A stretch of DNA of 64,000 nucleotides from Prorocentrum cordatum (Eukaryota > Sar > Dinophyceae > Prorocentrales > Prorocentraceae). This document shows, piece after piece, positions 61,188 through 64,000 of this stretch; the first letter of the stretch is position 1, and each line of letters begins with the position of its first letter. Location of the stretch: NCBI GenBank assembly GCA_963575745.1, contig CAUYUJ010001422.1, positions 1 to 64,000 of the forward strand, written 5' to 3'. The notes under the pieces were generated by a model. It made no database searches and was not told the origin of the DNA. It saw only the letters and a list, made by a program, of their open reading frames with translations. Position numbers and translations under genes: made by a program.

Positions 61188-61363
61188 CTTTAAAGGGGCC
61201 CTGGGACACACATACACACACATATATAAATATACACACATCCAAGGATTCCCAATCTTTTCCTATATTTTCTGGGCTGTCGTCTTCCCCCCCACTTCCC
61301 ATGTTTTCCCATATTTTCGATGGATTCGACGATGAATTGTGTCTGTGTTGTTTTCCCCTCCTG
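61188..61363. repeat. ILE, clean copy
   Basis: On the minus strand it starts after GTCAG with GAGGGGAAAACAACACAGAC and ends GTGTGTCCCAG|GGCCCC. Slightly longer than the others through an extra ATATAT stretch. Confidence 0.85.
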
Positions 61364-61479
61364 ACCATTTAGGGTCCTCTTCTTCACCCCCCATTTGGAT
61401 CACCCCCCATTCCCACCCGCCCGAACAGATTCGGGTAAGGATAGATCGAGAATCTCTGACATCGGCCACCTACGGCCAC

Positions 61480-61592
61480 CTACGATCGGCGCTGGACCCC
61501 CCCTCCCTGGCGCGCGAAGCGGGTCGGCGCCAGAGGCGCCGCCAGGGGGCCCCTGCGCCGATCCGAGGAATCCGCGCGGACCTCTGAGCTCT
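61480..61592. repeat. GGTCCGCGCGG family copy
   Basis: CGATCGGCGCTGGACCCCCC, CAGAGGCGCCGCCAGGGGG and GGAATCCGCGCGGACCTCTG. 61593-62105 has no gene I recognise. Confidence 0.78.
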
Positions 61593-62105
61593 GAGCTTTT
61601 ATGCTCACGTCATTGTCTGTTCCCCGAGGAGGTGAACCCCGCGTCACTCCGTCGGCCACGGAACCCGGCGGTGAGACGCCCCAGCGGCCCAACATGCCGG
61701 ACGCTGGAGCGCCTACGGCCAGGAACTTTTGCCTCGCGTGCCGCGGCGGTGGCTCCAGCGATACGCTGTGTCCTGCGAGCGGGTAGCGCGTCGCTCCGCT
61801 CCGCGGGGCGGGGGGCAGGGAGAAGGCTCGGGACCTTGGCGCCGGGTGGCCGGGAGGTGGGCCGCGCGTCGCACCGAAGCGTGGTGGGCCAAAGAACCGG
61901 CGGCGCGACACGCTGAGTGGCTGGCGTCCTGGGCCGACCAGACGACGTGGTGTGCTCGTTGAGCCCCTCCGGGCGCCCCGGCGCGCAGGGCCGCCAGCAG
62001 GGCCACGGCCGCCGCGCCGAGAGCGCGGTGGCGGCGCCGCCGCCGCATGGCCGGGAACGAGGGGCAACGATAGGGGGGAGATGGGGGGGGATTGGGGGAT
62101 TGGGA

Positions 62106-62252
62106 GACCACCTGCGAACCCCACCCCTACCCCCCACGATTTCTGAGGGGGGGGGGGGGGTTCACTTCGTTCGGGAGCTCCCGAGCGAAGTGAACCCCAC
62201 CCTCCCCCTCAGAAATCGTGGGGGGTAGGGGTGGGGTTCGCATGTGGCCCCC
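62106..62252. repeat. Palindromic foldback element, copy 3 (best)
   Basis: 147 bp, nearly perfect palindrome centred at 62177/62178 (TTCGGGAGCTCCCGAG). Arms contain GCGAACCCCACCCCTACCCC and CACGATTTCTGAGGGGG and their complements. Confidence 0.95.
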
Positions 62253-62454
62253 TAGGGCCTAGGGATCGGGGGTTCGTGGTTTGGCTTGAAGTTCTCGGGC
62301 GTTTTCGTCGGTTCCTGGCAGTCTCTGGCCTCGGGGTCCTCTCCAGCAGCTGCGCCTCGCCGAGGGCGCTCCGGAGGTGCCCAGGGTCGTCCCGAACACG
62401 AAAACCACACGACGAGGATACCTTGGAGTGGACTGGCTCAGGGGGGAACGTCAA

Positions 62455-62600
62455 CCTGGAATCGGCGATGCATCGCCGACAGATCGGCAACAGGCCCCCG
62501 ATAGCCAATCCACACGTTCCTGGGCAGGGTGTGGCCATCAGACCCCTATCGGCGATACATGCGCGGCCGGTGGTCGATGCATTCCCCCTGAGCCTCTCCC
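62455..62600 (+). repeat. ATCGGCGAT dispersed repeat, copy
   Basis: GGAATCGGCGATGCATCGCC, CACGTTCCTGGGC and GGTCGATGCATTCCCCCTGA match 17940-18078 in order. Confidence 0.78.
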
Positions 62601-62764
62601 TCCCTTTCGTTGCCCCCGAGGGGACCGGGGAGACCGATCTCCGACGAAATGATGTCTTCAGCCAGCGGTGTTCCCCAGCCGTCCGGAACGGATCCAGGAC
62701 GAAAACCGAGCCCCAGGGAAGCGGCCGGGACCTCTGGGGGCGCGGATCGAAGAGATCATGTCGG

Positions 62765-62865
62765 CGGGGGAGGGGGAGGAGGAGGAGGAGGAGGAGGAGG
62801 AGGAGGAGGAGGAGGAGGAGGAGGAGGAGGGAGGAGGAGGAGGAGGAGGAGGAGGAGGAGGGGAG
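62765..62865. repeat. (GGA)n tract
   Basis: 100 bp of GGA. A short CCT run is at 63051-63085. Confidence 0.95.
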
Positions 62866-63435
62866 GGGGCAGAGAAAAGGTGGGGCAAGGCCCGGGTGGG
62901 CTTAGGGGAGCATCGCTCACTGGAGGCGGGGCCAGGAGTCCCGTGGGCGGCGACTGGGGCATCGCAACAGCCAAAGCAAGCGGGACCATGGACCCTACGT
63001 GCGCTCCGCCACTTCCTCCTCGCATCCGCTTCCTTTCACTACTGCTTCCTGTCCTCCTCCTCCTCCTCCTCCTCCTCCTCCTCCTCGTTCCCGTTGTCTT
63101 CCTTGCTGTGCTTATCCTTCTCCTCCTCCTCGTCCTGATACAATTCGAACGCTACTCCATACACGCAGAAGTGCACCCAAACACGCACTGATATCCAACT
63201 GGGCCGCGCGCACGGGTTGCTTGCACACCCCGCGGCCGCCCTCAGAGGGACCCCGGACGTGCTCCGAAGCCCCCGACTTGCGGGTTTCAAACAGTCGTCG
63301 GAATGTGTCGAGGCTCCGTCGAGGGACATGCCACCGAACGCCAACATTGCATTTGCGATCTCGCAGCCCAAGCGTTACTAAAGTCCGAGCCAAGCGGCGA
63401 GACCTTCGACACTAGTATACGAAACCTTTCCCACT

Positions 63436-63600
63436 CGGGGGCGGCCAAGAGGGGGGTCCGAGAGGGGGGGGCACAAATCATGGTCCGAGGGATGTACGAG
63501 GACGAGGCGGGGACCAAGAGACGTATTCACAGAAGGGGAAAAGGCCATGAGATCTGCGGAGATATCATGGCCCCGGCCATGACATCGGCCCCCCCCACAA
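63436..63600. repeat. AAATCATGGCC family, copy 2
   Basis: GGCGGCCAAGAGGGGGGTCC, GCACAAATCATGGTCCGAGG and GCCATGAGATCTGCGGAGAT as in 29460-29640. Confidence 0.78.
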
Positions 63601-63607
63601 TTCTTTC

Positions 63608-63806
63608 GACGCCCGAAATGGGTACGGAAAAAGTGGGTACAATGCCCAACAACAACTGCTGTCCCAAACCAACAGCGGCCGCTGTTGGGCAGGCGGCCTT
63701 CTGTCTCAATGGATACAGGCCGCGGCGGCGCGGACAGCGAGTCCTGTTCAAAATAAACAGGAACCGCTGTTGGGCATGGTGCCCCTTCTTTCCGTGCCCA
63801 TGTCGT
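63608..63806. repeat. ATGGGTACGATGCCCAACA TIR element, copy 2
   Basis: Same inverted ends and a nearly identical 100-bp interior (GGGCAGGCGGCCTTCTGTCT) as 21508-21704. To the window end no gene recognised. Confidence 0.9.
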
Positions 63807-64000
63807 TCGTGCCGAAAGTCATCACCTCCCCGCTTGGACGCCCCCGACCCGTGCCACGCACGCTCGCGAACACGTTTCCTCGAAGCCCTGGAACGTCGGT
63901 GTGCGGCGCGGCGCAGCCCGCGCGCGCCGCGGGCCAGGCGGGCCGAACGAACCGCGGGCCTCTCTCCTGCCCACCGGCCAAGGCCGCGCGGCAGCCCGAG

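Overview
The window reads as nuclear DNA of a dinoflagellate with a GC-rich genome. A Prorocentrum-like species would fit, but the species is inference. Supporting signs are: very GC-rich sequence; multi-exon genes whose introns fit GT, GC or GA donors with an AG|G acceptor; non-LTR retrotransposons with dinoflagellate-style reverse transcriptases; a near-match to the dinoflagellate spliced leader; large amounts of trinucleotide repeat; and a 100-N scaffold gap. Nothing bacterial, viral or operon-like was seen.

Host genes are sparse and all on the minus strand. (1) About 20478-14593 is a VPS13/chorein-family lipid-transfer protein. I rebuilt it as seven exons joining into one frame of about 1170 residues, with the chorein end first and a PH-like domain last; the first codons and the true end are missing. 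(2) 43698-40752 is a KsgA/Dim1-type rRNA adenine dimethyltransferase of bacterial or organellar type, in six exons and cut by the assembly gap. (3) 40651-40275 is the C-terminal part of an aldo/keto reductase, cut by the other side of the same gap.

Two non-LTR retrotransposons lie on the minus strand. LINE A (about 7838-3050) keeps recognisable ORF1, endonuclease, reverse transcriptase and zinc-finger parts but is frameshifted and has lost its catalytic Asp pair. LINE B (26098-22380) has an intact 1002-codon reverse transcriptase frame and a broken endonuclease.

The rest is repeat. It includes purine/pyrimidine GGA/CCT tracts up to about 800 bp, ATC, TG and TATC tracts, tandem satellites (units about 101, 112, 76, 72, 390-420 and 254 bp), and at least a dozen short dispersed families. 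Many of the short families end in inverted repeats or are near-perfect palindromes (MITE/foldback-like), and several sit inside the introns of the host genes. Layout: 0-2.4 kb tracts; 3-7.8 kb LINE A; 7.9-13.2 kb tracts and repeats; 13.6-20.5 kb VPS13; 20.5-22.4 kb repeats; 22.4-26.1 kb LINE B; 26-30.6 kb repeat mosaic; 30.8-34.5 kb satellites; 34.8-39.7 kb mosaic; 39.7-43.7 kb aldo/keto reductase and KsgA; 44-64 kb mosaic and satellites.

The most interesting signal is the intron architecture. In the two rebuilt host genes, ten introns can be placed so that a short direct repeat spans both splice junctions, the upstream exon almost always ends in AG, and the acceptor is AG|G. One intron is almost wholly a palindrome, another carries terminal inverted repeats, and one dispersed family has intron-like ends and abuts an exon. 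Together this suggests introns formed by short mobile elements (introners).
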